Assembly: GCF_021184045.1 (NCBI RefSeq)
Contig: NZ_CP073710.1
Location: 1,808,685 to 1,872,684, forward strand
DNA length: 64,000 nucleotides
Direction of reading: 5' to 3'
Origin: Methanococcoides orientis
Lineage (GTDB): Archaea; Halobacteriota; Methanosarcinia; Methanosarcinales; Methanosarcinaceae
Positions 44,992 through 52,839 of this stretch are shown here, one piece after another. Below the pieces are notes generated by a model that worked only from the letters and a program-made list of their open reading frames with translations, did not search any database and was not told the DNA's origin. The position numbers and the translations under genes were made by a program. Numbering within the stretch: the stretch's first letter is position 1; each line of letters begins with the position of its first letter.

Positions 44992-45921
44992 ATGGATATT
45001 CAGATCCCCCTGGACAAGAACGATGTGTGCATCCTCATTCCCGCTTTGAATGAGGAAGCAACCATAAAGCAGCTCATCGAAGATTTCCAGGCAGAAGGAT
45101 TTGAGAATATCCTTGTCATCGATGGACACAGCCATGATCGCACCCGCGAACTTGCTGAAGAGAGCGGTGCAAGGGTAGTAGTCCAGGAAGGAAAAGGCAA
45201 GGGCCAGGCAGTCCAGGAAGCTTTCCAGCTTATCGAGGATCCATACACCGTCATGATCGACGGTGATGGAACCTACCTTGCAAGTGATATATATACAGTT
45301 CTGGGACCGCTTCTTGAAGGACGTGCTGACCAGACGATCGGCAACAGGTTTGCAAATTATGAGCCGGAAGCATTTACAAAATTGAACCTGGCAGGCAACA
45401 AATTGCTCAACAAGCTTTTTGGTTTTGCATATGGTATCTGGCTGGAAGATATCCTTACAGGATACCGTGGTTTCACACGGAAAGTGATCAAAGGCCTTAG
45501 CCTCAACGAAATGGGATTTGAGATCGAGACAGAGATCACGGTCGAGAGTGTTAAGAACGAGATGAAGGTCGAGGTCGTACCTATCACATACGTATCGAGG
45601 CATTCAGCAGCAGCCACCAAGCTCAACCCATTCAGGGACGGGATCAAGATCGGAAAGACCATCATCAGGATGGCAAGATTGCACAATCCGATGTTCTACT
45701 TTGGGATATTCGGCACGATACTGACACTGGCTGGTGTCGGCACGGGACTTTATGTGGTAAATGAGTGGTTAAGCGGAGTTACCCGCATACCAATGACAAT
45801 ACTGACCGCCCTATTGATACTTACAGGTATACAGATGTTCGTTTTTGGAATGCTGAGCGACCTCATAGTATCACTACACAGGGAAAATATGCGAATGTTG
45901 CGTAAGAATAGCGAGCGTTGA
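44992..45921 (+). CDS. aglJ: AglJ-like glycosyltransferase for protein N-glycosylation
   Basis: 309 residues. A GT2 domain (ILIPALNEEATIKQLIEDF, VIDGHSHDRTRELAEESGA, MIDGDGTY with the DxD-type motif, LEDILTGYRGFTRKVIK) is followed by two C-terminal membrane helices (about 233-257 and 269-295). Members of this group, such as haloarchaeal AglJ, add the first sugar to dolichyl phosphate for S-layer glycosylation. The start touches the tbp stop without spacer. Confidence 0.8.
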   Translation: MDIQIPLDKNDVCILIPALNEEATIKQLIEDFQAEGFENILVIDGHSHDRTRELAEESGARVVVQEGKGKGQAVQEAFQLIEDPYTVMIDGDGTYLASDIYTVLGPLLEGRADQTIGNRFANYEPEAFTKLNLAGNKLLNKLFGFAYGIWLEDILTGYRGFTRKVIKGLSLNEMGFEIETEITVESVKNEMKVEVVPITYVSRHSAAATKLNPFRDGIKIGKTIIRMARLHNPMFYFGIFGTILTLAGVGTGLYVVNEWLSGVTRIPMTILTALLILTGIQMFVFGMLSDLIVSLHRENMRMLRKNSER

Positions 45922-46290
45922 TCCTTTTCCCCTGACTAACTTTTTTTATGACCTTGTTGCTCAGTGCGAGCATATTTTAGTGGGATATTACATTGAAAAT
46001 ATACAACTCAAGTAAACTTTACTTGTTTTTATCTAAAATTTGATGGATTTGTTTCGCGAAGTGCTAACTAAGACACAACCACTCATTGATATCATACAAC
46101 AAGATAAAACATCAACAGATGTTGATTGTTGGATAGATCAACTTCAAAATTATGTAGGATATATACCAATAAGTAGAAATTGCCTGAGGGCACATGCAAT
46201 TTTACTTTACATACTCTAAAGTTGATTTTTCGAAAATACTTATATAAAATACCTCCTTTTTTATACCAACTGAATAACGAGGTTATAATC
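45922..46290 (+). promoter_or_regulatory. Intergenic region and thiC promoter
   Basis: After aglJ a T run (CTAACTTTTTTTATG, about 45939-45949) may end its transcript. A 7-bp perfect inverted repeat, ATCAACA-GA-TGTTGAT (46111-46126), lies 165 bp before thiC. A TATA box (CTTATATAAAAT, about 46240-46251) would start transcription near 46272; CGAGG before the ATG is the ribosome-binding site. No TPP riboswitch core was seen. No gene was recognised. Confidence 0.4.
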
Positions 46291-47574
46291 ATGTCAATCG
46301 TAGAAGATGCCAAAGCTGGCCAAATTACAGAGCCAATGAAAGTTGTTGCTGAAGTCGAAGGTTTAGAGCCTGAGTTCATCAGACGTGGAATCGCTGCAGG
46401 TAGGATCGTAATCCCAACCTCCCCATACAGGGATGTCAAATACTGTGGTATCGGTGAAGGCCTTACAACAAAGGTCAATGCATCAATCGGTGCATCCTCA
46501 GATATCGTCGACCTTGACATGGAAGTTGAAAAAGCAAAGGCTGCAGAAGCTGCTGGTGCAGACACACTTATGGAGCTTGGAACCGGCGGAGACTTCCTTG
46601 GAATCAGGAAAGCTGTCTGTGACGCAACATCACTTTCCGTTGGATCAGTTCCTTTATACCAGGCATTTATCACAGCTGCAAAGAGAGACGGTTCTATCAT
46701 CCACATGACAGAAGATGACCTCTGGCATGCAACTGAAGAACAGGCAAAGCTTGGTACAAACTTCATGGCTATCCACACAGGTATCAACAACATCGTTCTC
46801 GACAGGCTCAAAGCACACGGCCGTTACGGTGGTATCTGCTCCCGTGGCGGTGCTTTCATGACAACATGGATGCTCCACAACGAGAAGGAAAACCCACTTT
46901 ACGCTGACTTCGACTACCTTTGTGAGATCCTCAAGGAGCACGAAGTTGTCCTCTCCACAGGTAACGGAATGCGCGCAGGTGCTATCCACGACGCTACCGA
47001 CAGGGCACAGATCCAGGAGCTCATCATCAACTCAGAGTGCGCACAGAAAGCACACGACAAATATGGTCTTCAGGTAATTGTAGAAGGTCCAGGTCACGTA
47101 CCACTCGATGAAGTAGAAATGAATGTCAAACTCATGAAGTCAATGAGCGGACACAAGCCATTCTACATGCTCGGTCCACTTGTAACAGATGTCTCCCCAG
47201 GAAGAGACCACATCGTTACCGCGATCGGTGCAGCAACATCAGCATCACACGGCTGTGACTTCCTCTGCTACGTAACTCCTGCAGAGCACCTTGCACTTCC
47301 AAACAAAGAGGATGTTATCGAAGGTGTAAAGACATCAAAGATCGCAGCTCACGTCGGTGACATGGTCAAACTCGGAAAGAGGGATCAGGACCTTGCAATG
47401 GGCAGGGCACGCAGAGACCTTGACTGGAATAAGATGTTCGAGCTTTCACTCGACCCAGAACTCGCAAGAAAGATCAGAACCGAGAGAGCTTCAGCAGATG
47501 AAGATGCATGCACAATGTGCGGTGACTTCTGTGCTGTGAAGATCGTCAACCAGAACTACAATCTTGCAAAGTAA
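46291..47574 (+). CDS. thiC: Phosphomethylpyrimidine synthase ThiC
   Basis: 427 residues from the ATG at 46291 (MSIVEDAKAGQITEPMKVVA); upstream in-frame sequence is intergenic. The barrel is conserved (VNASIGASSDIVD, ADTLMELGTGGDFL, SRGGAFMTTWMLHN, VEGPGHVPLDEVEMNVKLMKS, GAATSASHGCDFLCYVTPAEHLALP) and the C-terminus has the radical SAM cluster motif CTMCGDFCAVKI. It makes HMP phosphate, the pyrimidine part of thiamine, from AIR. The codon bias looks like that of the highly expressed mtr genes. Confidence 0.95.
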   Translation: MSIVEDAKAGQITEPMKVVAEVEGLEPEFIRRGIAAGRIVIPTSPYRDVKYCGIGEGLTTKVNASIGASSDIVDLDMEVEKAKAAEAAGADTLMELGTGGDFLGIRKAVCDATSLSVGSVPLYQAFITAAKRDGSIIHMTEDDLWHATEEQAKLGTNFMAIHTGINNIVLDRLKAHGRYGGICSRGGAFMTTWMLHNEKENPLYADFDYLCEILKEHEVVLSTGNGMRAGAIHDATDRAQIQELIINSECAQKAHDKYGLQVIVEGPGHVPLDEVEMNVKLMKSMSGHKPFYMLGPLVTDVSPGRDHIVTAIGAATSASHGCDFLCYVTPAEHLALPNKEDVIEGVKTSKIAAHVGDMVKLGKRDQDLAMGRARRDLDWNKMFELSLDPELARKIRTERASADEDACTMCGDFCAVKIVNQNYNLAK

Positions 47575-47700
47575 TGCCATTGGCATTACTTTTATCTTCT
47601 TTTTAAAAGACCACCATAGTGGCCATTATATTTTCTTTACAGCCCAACTAATTTTGCATCACATTATAGTTAAAGCAAAAAGCATAGCCATGCTTTGAGA

Positions 47701-47740
47701 ACTGTAATTAAAATAGCAGACGAAGACTGTAATTAAAATA
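47701..47740. repeat. Short direct repeat
   Basis: ACTGTAATTAAAATA occurs at 47701-47715 and again at 47726-47740, in the AT-rich spacer after thiC. Meaning unknown. Confidence 0.6.
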
Positions 47741-47760
47741 ACAAGATAAAATAAGCGAAT

Positions 47761-47783
47761 CACCATTCCATTTCAGAATGGTG
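47761..47783. terminator. Hairpin between thiC and the small ORF
   Basis: CACCATTC (47761-47768) and GAATGGTG (47776-47783) form a perfect stem with a 7-nt loop, downstream of the convergent hypothetical gene at 47826 and about 190 bp after thiC. A C/A-rich run follows on the plus strand, that is a GGGGG/TTTTTT run on the minus strand before it, so its direction is unclear. Confidence 0.35.
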
Positions 47784-47825
47784 CTAAACATCGAACTAGC
47801 AGAACTTCCCCCCAAAAAAATGAGA

Positions 47826-48101
47826 TCAATAGGGGGTTTTAGTTACGTATGAAAGGTCGATCTTTGAAACGTTGGCTTTCTGAACAAGGAGAATAGACTT
47901 CCCATAGTCAGGGTTCTCATAATCGAAGATCAACCATGTGATCTCGTCTTCTAATACTTCACGGCAATCCGTGATGTTATCATACCATATGATAGATGAT
48001 GATGCACCGTCAAGCAAGTAAAGATAACCTGACAGCTCGTGCCCCTCAGGCACATTTTTTATCATTTCAAGAATGGAATTAATCATCTTAGTAACACCCA
48101 T
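47826..48101 (-). CDS. Small hypothetical protein
   Basis: 91 residues, acidic and soluble. It has an alternating strand-helix look (GYLYLLDGASSSIIWYDNITDCREVLEDEITWLIFDYEN in parts) and no known motif. The ATG at 48101 or one five codons later may be used. It stands alone with AT-rich flanks; I do not recognise the family. Confidence 0.5.
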   Translation of the reverse strand: MGVTKMINSILEMIKNVPEGHELSGYLYLLDGASSSIIWYDNITDCREVLEDEITWLIFDYENPDYGKSILLVQKANVSKIDLSYVTKTPY

Positions 48102-48421
48102 TTAAAGAACCCCTGAACGTATAAAATGATTTTGGTAAAAACAACGATGAATACGACATCAGTCTTAACTTTTTATAAAAATTATCCAAATAACGATATA
48201 ATATAAAAAATGATTATTCGGACAGAAACACCGAGCACTCCGACCGTGGGATTTCTGATATAAAGTTATCGATAGAACTGTAGACCAGAACAAAATACCA
48301 ACTGATAGTAAAAGAACCATGAAATAAGAGATTTAGCTATTACCCCCATATTTACCTATTTCGTACCTAACAGAAACCCTTAAATCCAGATTTGCCGTAA
48401 ATCCGGGTGGGAGACACATTA
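48102..48421. other. Intergenic region before the cyclophilin gene
   Basis: 320 bp, AT-rich on the left. A probable promoter for the cyclophilin gene is the AACCCTTAAATCC element (about 48375-48387). A TTTTTATAAAAATTAT sequence near 48171-48186 may be the promoter of the minus-strand gene at 48101 or of unknown transcripts. Nothing else was recognised. Confidence 0.4.
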
Positions 48422-48847
48422 ATGAAAAAAGCAATTATTGATACAAACAAAGGTCAGATCGTTCTGGAACTATTCGAAAAGGATGCACCCAAGACAGTTG
48501 CAAACTTTGAGAAGCTCATCAAGCAGGGATTTTACAATGGCCTTACCTTCCACAGAGTAATACCAAACTTTGTCATTCAGGGAGGATGTCCAAAAGGAAA
48601 CGGTTCAGGTGGGCCTGGATACACCATTAAATGCGAGATAAATCCAAAGAAGCATACAAAGGGTGCCCTTTCCATGGCACATGCCGGAAAGAATACCGGT
48701 GGAAGCCAGTTCTTCATCACACATTCCCCACAGCCACACCTTGATGGAGTGCACACTGTTTTCGGAAAGGTCATTGAAGGTATGGATGTGGTCAACAAGA
48801 TCAAAGAAGACGATGTAATGACCAAATTAAGAGTGGAAGAGGAGTAA
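48422..48847 (+). CDS. Peptidyl-prolyl cis-trans isomerase, cyclophilin type
   Basis: 141 residues from the ATG at 48422 with GGTGGGAG upstream; an in-frame GTG at 48407 is part of that region. Cyclophilin core motifs [58 protein letters not shown] are complete. Cytoplasmic single-domain enzyme assisting protein folding. Confidence 0.93.
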   Translation: MKKAIIDTNKGQIVLELFEKDAPKTVANFEKLIKQGFYNGLTFHRVIPNFVIQGGCPKGNGSGGPGYTIKCEINPKKHTKGALSMAHAGKNTGGSQFFITHSPQPHLDGVHTVFGKVIEGMDVVNKIKEDDVMTKLRVEEE

Positions 48848-49004
48848 ACTCCTGCCCCATTCCCATCTTTAAAAGAACATAGAGGAAATGAAAACAATAA
48901 GAGGGCTGTCCATCCCATGCAGGATATACACGACCATGAGGAAGCCAGCTCTCTTGTTGATCTTTGTCCCCTTATTACTATTATAATTAGATCTGCGGTG
49001 TAAC

Positions 49005-49748
49005 ATGGATAAAAACACGTTCAATCGGGTCAGAGTAGCAGGACTTGTCATCAATGAGATCGAGGACCTTGCACCAAAAATGTACCCATATGTCGAATTT
49101 GTAAAGAACGAAGATGAAAGTGAAGGCAAATATAGTGTAACCCCGCTCTCAGGAGAAGGGCTGGAAATGCACGAAATGATGCTGGACAAATACCGGAAAT
49201 GGTATGCTTGCGTCCTGGAATTGCTAGAGCAGTATTATCCTGAAAAGGCAGATGAATTCACAAAAGCATATGAAAGCGCCATCCCTTACGTCACTTTTGA
49301 ATGTAAACCAAAAGTTCCAAACAGCTTTAAAATGCGGTTCGAGTTCATCAAGCACCTGACAGCCCAGAAGACAATACTATCTCACCTGTTCTCAAAGATG
49401 TCCACCATGGAGATCACTGAAAGCGAACCAGACACCATCGAGAGTGACGATGTTTGTGAAGCAGAAGAAAAGATCCCACAGGAAATGACGGCTTTACTTT
49501 TCAAACAGGTTATCAAACCGGTCCTTGATGAAGAGATCAAAAAATTCATGGACAAGCTGGCCCAGGAGAAGGCCGCACTCGATAAAGTTGGAGATCTTTC
49601 CGAAGACATAATCACCTCTGATGCTGCAGATATCGAGCAGATAAAAACCAAATGTGCCAGTCTTCAGCAGACCTGCCAGAAAGATGACTTGTGTAAAGAG
49701 AACATAAAGCAACTGGGACCAATATTCGACATCATAAGCAGACTGTGA
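49005..49748 (+). CDS. Hypothetical helical protein
   Basis: 247 residues, soluble, mainly helical. The first part (NRVRVAGLVINEIEDLAPKMYPYVEF, then YRKWYACVLELLEQYYPEKADEFTKAYE) is compact; an acidic linker (ESEPDTIESDDVCEAEEK) separates a helical C-terminal part with three Cys (CASLQQTCQKDDLC). No family recognised. It lies between the cyclophilin and the DUF1059 genes with its own upstream spacer. Confidence 0.6.
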   Translation: MDKNTFNRVRVAGLVINEIEDLAPKMYPYVEFVKNEDESEGKYSVTPLSGEGLEMHEMMLDKYRKWYACVLELLEQYYPEKADEFTKAYESAIPYVTFECKPKVPNSFKMRFEFIKHLTAQKTILSHLFSKMSTMEITESEPDTIESDDVCEAEEKIPQEMTALLFKQVIKPVLDEEIKKFMDKLAQEKAALDKVGDLSEDIITSDAADIEQIKTKCASLQQTCQKDDLCKENIKQLGPIFDIISRL

Positions 49749-49813
49749 GTTCTGCTTTTTATACTTCTTTTTATGATATTTTAGTGTAGCATCTCAAAGG
49801 ATGGAGAAAGCAG

Positions 49814-50026
49814 ATGAAAATTATAAAATGCAGAGACCTTGGATTTAATTGCAACTTCATGGCAACCGGCAAGGCATCTGAGATTGATGATGTGAAACAA
49901 AAGATGCTGGATCACATAACTGAGAAGCATCTATCAGAAAAAAATATGTCAAAAGAAGAACTTGAAGAGATAGGCTCACGCATCGACATTATGCTGAGCA
50001 GAGGTTGTGGCTGCGGAGCTCTTTAA
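49814..50026 (+). CDS. DUF1059 family protein
   Basis: 70 residues: MKIIKCRDLGFNCNFMATGK, the middle helix DVKQKMLDHITEKH, and the end SRGCGCGAL. The early Cys pair and the HITEKH segment are the marks of DUF1059, a small family of unknown role that resembles zinc-finger-like folds. GGATGGAGA precedes the ATG. It ends convergent with the HxlR gene. Confidence 0.8.
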   Translation: MKIIKCRDLGFNCNFMATGKASEIDDVKQKMLDHITEKHLSEKNMSKEELEEIGSRIDIMLSRGCGCGAL

Positions 50027-50057
50027 GCAAGCACCGCATATTATCTTAACAGAAATG

Positions 50058-50414
50058 TTATAAATTACATTTCTTGCAATTGGAAAGACCACATATCTTG
50101 TTCTCGAACTTCCATTCGAGACCCCACTTCTTAATGGACTGAATAATTTCCATGAACTCTTCTCCACTTTTAGTCAGAGAATAAGTGTATATCACAGAGT
50201 CCTTTGAATCGTCAAGCGTCTTCTTCACAAGACCTTCCTGCTCCAGTTCCTTGAGCCTTACTGAAAGGGTCTTAGGAGTAATGGTCTGTAACTTCTTCTT
50301 AAGTTCGTTGAACCTTTTTTCCTCGTTGTTGCCCTTGTAAAGCTCCAGCAATATGCACAAAGTCCACCTCTTGCCAATTATATCGATCGTTTTGTAGATG
50401 GTACAATCTTTCAT
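50058..50414 (-). CDS. HxlR-family transcriptional regulator with terminal Cys cluster
   Basis: 118 residues from the ATG at 50414 (MKDCTIYKTIDIIGKRWTLCILLELYKG), the usual HxlR beginning; longer in-frame sequence is promoter. The winged helix continues through FNELKKKLQTITPKTLSVRLKELEQEGLVKK. The C-terminus has a Cys group CGLSNCKKC, and Cys4 and Cys20 are near the N-terminus, so redox, thiol or metal sensing is plausible. It is divergent from the siroheme reductase operon, the usual layout for a regulator of its neighbour. Confidence 0.85.
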   Translation of the reverse strand: MKDCTIYKTIDIIGKRWTLCILLELYKGNNEEKRFNELKKKLQTITPKTLSVRLKELEQEGLVKKTLDDSKDSVIYTYSLTKSGEEFMEIIQSIKKWGLEWKFENKICGLSNCKKCNL

Positions 50415-50447
50415 AGTATCAGGAAAGAAACTGGCATTATATATAGG

Positions 50448-50464
50448 AGTATCCCAAATATACT
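50448..50464. promoter_or_regulatory. Candidate HxlR operator in the divergent promoter
   Basis: AGTAT (50448-50452) and ATACT (50460-50464) are inverted across seven bases, close to TATATATA-like sequence (50437-50445). AGTATC also occurs at 50415-50420 beside the regulator ATG. The 90-bp spacer must hold both promoters. The siroheme gene has AAAAGGAGA as ribosome-binding site. Confidence 0.35.
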
Positions 50465-50504
50465 TAGTAACGAAAAACAACAAATTTTAAAAGGAGAGTA
50501 CTAA

Positions 50505-51164
50505 ATGTCAAAAGATCTACTTGAAAAGGGAGCAATTGTTCAGAGAGACAAAGAGACATTCGCTATCGCACCACATATAGCCGGAGGTATTGCATCACCT
50601 GACCTGCTCAGGAAGATAGCTGATGTATCCGAGAAATATGGTGCAGCTGCAATTAAGGTCACATCATCCCAGAGAATGGCCATTGTAGGCCTCAAGGAAG
50701 AAGACCTTGACAATGCATGGGAAGACCTCGGAATGAAGCCAGCAGCAGCGATCGGCCTTTGTGTCAGGAGCGTCAGGATCTGTCCGGGAACCACATTCTG
50801 TAAACGCGGACAGCAGGATTCAGTCGGACTTGGCCTCAAACTTGATGAGATATACCATGGAATGGAGCTTCCATCAAAGCTCAAGATCGCTGTATCAGGC
50901 TGTATGAACTCCTGCGCTGAGAACGCTGTCAGGGACATCGGTATCATGGGAACACCAAAGGGATTCACCGTCATGGTCGGCGGCAGTGCCGGACTCAAAC
51001 CACGTCTTGCAGATGTCATTGCAGAAGAGCTCGATGAAGAAGAAGTTCTTGACCTCGTTGACAAGATCATCACATACTACAAGACCCACACAAAGAAACA
51101 CAGGATCGGAAGGGTCATTGACGACGTCGGACTTGACACCTTCAAGAAAGAAGTCGGTCTTTGA
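50505..51164 (+). CDS. Small siroheme sulfite/nitrite reductase-like protein
   Basis: 219 residues. The siroheme/4Fe-4S motif is Cys93-x5-Cys99 (CPGTTFC) and Cys133-x3-Cys137 (CMNSC); the AIKVTSSQRMAIVGL block is the substrate-side region of the family. Size and motif fit the 23-kDa assimilatory-type sulfite reductase known from Methanosarcina barkeri. Physiological substrate is unproven; it might be sulfite or a different oxyanion. First gene of a five-gene operon. Confidence 0.85.
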   Translation: MSKDLLEKGAIVQRDKETFAIAPHIAGGIASPDLLRKIADVSEKYGAAAIKVTSSQRMAIVGLKEEDLDNAWEDLGMKPAAAIGLCVRSVRICPGTTFCKRGQQDSVGLGLKLDEIYHGMELPSKLKIAVSGCMNSCAENAVRDIGIMGTPKGFTVMVGGSAGLKPRLADVIAEELDEEEVLDLVDKIITYYKTHTKKHRIGRVIDDVGLDTFKKEVGL

Positions 51165-51186
51165 GCAGACAATTATTACGACTGTA

Positions 51187-51207
51187 GGGGTTCTTTGCAA
51201 GAACCCC
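51187..51207 (+). other. Perfect hairpin in the siroheme operon
   Basis: GGGGTTCTT (51187-51195) and AAGAACCCC (51199-51207) pair perfectly around TGC, 22 bp after the reductase stop. With no T run behind it, it looks like a processing or mRNA-stability element, or a partial attenuator that makes the first gene more abundant than the rest. Confidence 0.6.
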
Positions 51208-51297
51208 AACAATCCCCACGAATCGCTTACGAACACGATCTACAGGGTAGTTCGGACAAAAACCCTGCTTATTTTCCTGATTGATACAGAGGAGACC

Positions 51298-52086
51298 ATG
51301 CAGATCAGCTTTTATTATACCGGAGAGTTCGGAAGGAAAGTTATCGGCAATGTGGTGAATTCCAGCACATTCTGCACATCATGTGGAGAACTTTGTGACC
51401 ACTGCAGAGAGAAGAAGAGATCGTATGCTGACCAGATCGTTGATATTTATGAATTCCCCGCCGACCTGCCACAGTTCATCGAAGAACCTGAAGAATACCT
51501 GCCTGAGAGCATGGGCAAATGTGATCTGCTGATCGCCATGGACCTTCATCCGGACATTCTTTCCGTTCTGCCGAGGATGGCAGAGATGGCAGGTGCAAAG
51601 GCTGTGATAGCACCAATAGAGGTTCCAAAGCTTGCCCCTGCCGGACTTGTCCAGCAAGTAAAGGAGACCCTTGAATCAAAAGGAATCGACTGCGAATTCC
51701 CAAAGCCATTCTGCTCACTTGTAAAAACAGGAAAGCACCTGATCGATGAATTTGTAGACATGGGATTTGGCAAGCCGCTGCTTGTCATAGAGGTCGATAA
51801 AGAAAGGAACATATTCACACATGCAAGGGTACTGAGGGATGCACCATGTGGTTCCACATGGTATGTCGCCAAAAAACTTGGATGGTCTGATATTGAAATC
51901 TACAAGGAAACCGTATCCGGAGCACACCACGCATACCCATGTACTGCAAGCATGGACAAGGACCCGCAACTCAAAGATACCATCCTGCATGAAGCCGGAT
52001 ACATAATCAGGAAAAGCGTTGAGGAAGCGGCCAATATTAAAATTAAAGAAATGGACGAAGACGTTTCGTCTGAAGATGAAAAATGA
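51298..52086 (+). CDS. DUF166 family protein
   Basis: 262 residues from the ATG at 51298 with GAGGAGA upstream. N-terminus MQISFYYTGEFGRKVIGNVVN, then Cys-rich CTSCGELCDHCREKK, later PIEVPKLAPAGLVQQVKETLES, and near the end RDAPCGSTWYVAKKLGW and GAHHAYPCTASMDKD. These are marks of DUF166, a methanogen-centred family of unknown function. The six or more Cys can hold one or more Fe-S clusters. Operon position suggests an electron-transfer or sulfur-handling role; that is inference. Confidence 0.8.
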   Translation: MQISFYYTGEFGRKVIGNVVNSSTFCTSCGELCDHCREKKRSYADQIVDIYEFPADLPQFIEEPEEYLPESMGKCDLLIAMDLHPDILSVLPRMAEMAGAKAVIAPIEVPKLAPAGLVQQVKETLESKGIDCEFPKPFCSLVKTGKHLIDEFVDMGFGKPLLVIEVDKERNIFTHARVLRDAPCGSTWYVAKKLGWSDIEIYKETVSGAHHAYPCTASMDKDPQLKDTILHEAGYIIRKSVEEAANIKIKEMDEDVSSEDEK

Positions 52087-52113
52087 GGTGAGAATATTAC
52101 CGAACACAAACCT

Positions 52114-52434
52114 GTGAAGATAGCGGTTCTCAGATGCGATATCGTATCCGAGGCATGCCCGGGAACAGGATGTTTTAAAGCTTTCAATGAACGGAGAGTA
52201 AAGTTCGCCGACTATGATAATAATACACAGATGGTTGCTTTCTTCACATGCGGAGGGTGCTCAGGCAGACGCGTATTCCGCCTGGTGCGCTCCCTGCAGA
52301 AGAACGGAGTGGATGTGATACACCTGAGCTCATGCATGCAGATGAAGAACTACCCCGAGTGCCCGCATATTGATACTATCAAGAAGACCATAGAAAATGC
52401 AGGCATCAGGATCGTTGAGGGAACACACCACTGA
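52114..52434 (+). CDS. CGGC domain protein
   Basis: About 106 residues. The motif TCGGCSGRR with upstream RCDIVSEACPGTGCFKAF and later LSSCMQMKNYPECPH defines the CGGC domain, a putative metal-binding domain. The start is unsure: GTG at 52114 has no ribosome-binding site at the right place, whereas GAGGTGAG (52085-52092) lies just before an in-frame ATT at 52096, which would add six residues (TEHKP). Third gene of the operon, 27 bp after DUF166. Confidence 0.8.
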   Translation: MKIAVLRCDIVSEACPGTGCFKAFNERRVKFADYDNNTQMVAFFTCGGCSGRRVFRLVRSLQKNGVDVIHLSSCMQMKNYPECPHIDTIKKTIENAGIRIVEGTHH

Positions 52435-52464
52435 TAACTAATAATTGAAAATGGAGAGGATACA

Positions 52465-52833
52465 ATGGTTAAACGAATGATAGTTAAGATCGATGAGGAC
52501 AAGTGTACAGGCTGTGGACAATGTGTTTCTCCCTGTGCTGAAGGAGCCATACAGATAATCGACGGCAAGGCAAAGGTCGTTTCCGAAGACCTCTGTGATG
52601 GCATGGGATTCTGTATCGGCGTCTGCCCAGAGGGTGCCATCACCATCGAAGAGAGACAGACCGTGGAGTTCAACGCTGAAAAAGCAGAGGCACAGCCAAA
52701 GAGCACTGATGTATCCATCAGGTGCTTCAGCTGCGGTGCCGGGGAAGATGAGAGGTACCTCCTGCCCATGAGGCATAAGATGGAGAGCCTCTGGGTCTGC
52801 ACACGCTGTCTGCCCCAGCTTATCCATGGGTGA
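52465..52833 (+). CDS. Two-cluster ferredoxin with a Cys-rich C-terminal tail
   Basis: 122 residues. Two 4Fe-4S motifs: CTGCGQCVSPC and CDGMGFCIGVCP (the second lacks one Cys of the usual CxxCxxC). The C-terminal 40 residues add CFSCG and CTRC, a zinc-ribbon-like pair. GGAGAG precedes the ATG. It is the natural electron donor to the siroheme protein encoded upstream; the extra tail may dock to a partner. Confidence 0.85.
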   Translation: MVKRMIVKIDEDKCTGCGQCVSPCAEGAIQIIDGKAKVVSEDLCDGMGFCIGVCPEGAITIEERQTVEFNAEKAEAQPKSTDVSIRCFSCGAGEDERYLLPMRHKMESLWVCTRCLPQLIHG

Positions 52834-52839
52834 ATCAAA

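Noticed and set aside
45922..46290. TPP riboswitch before thiC
   Set aside because: The conserved CTGAGA and related core segments are not found in order in the leader; only a partial GCCTGAGG at 46182 occurs by itself.
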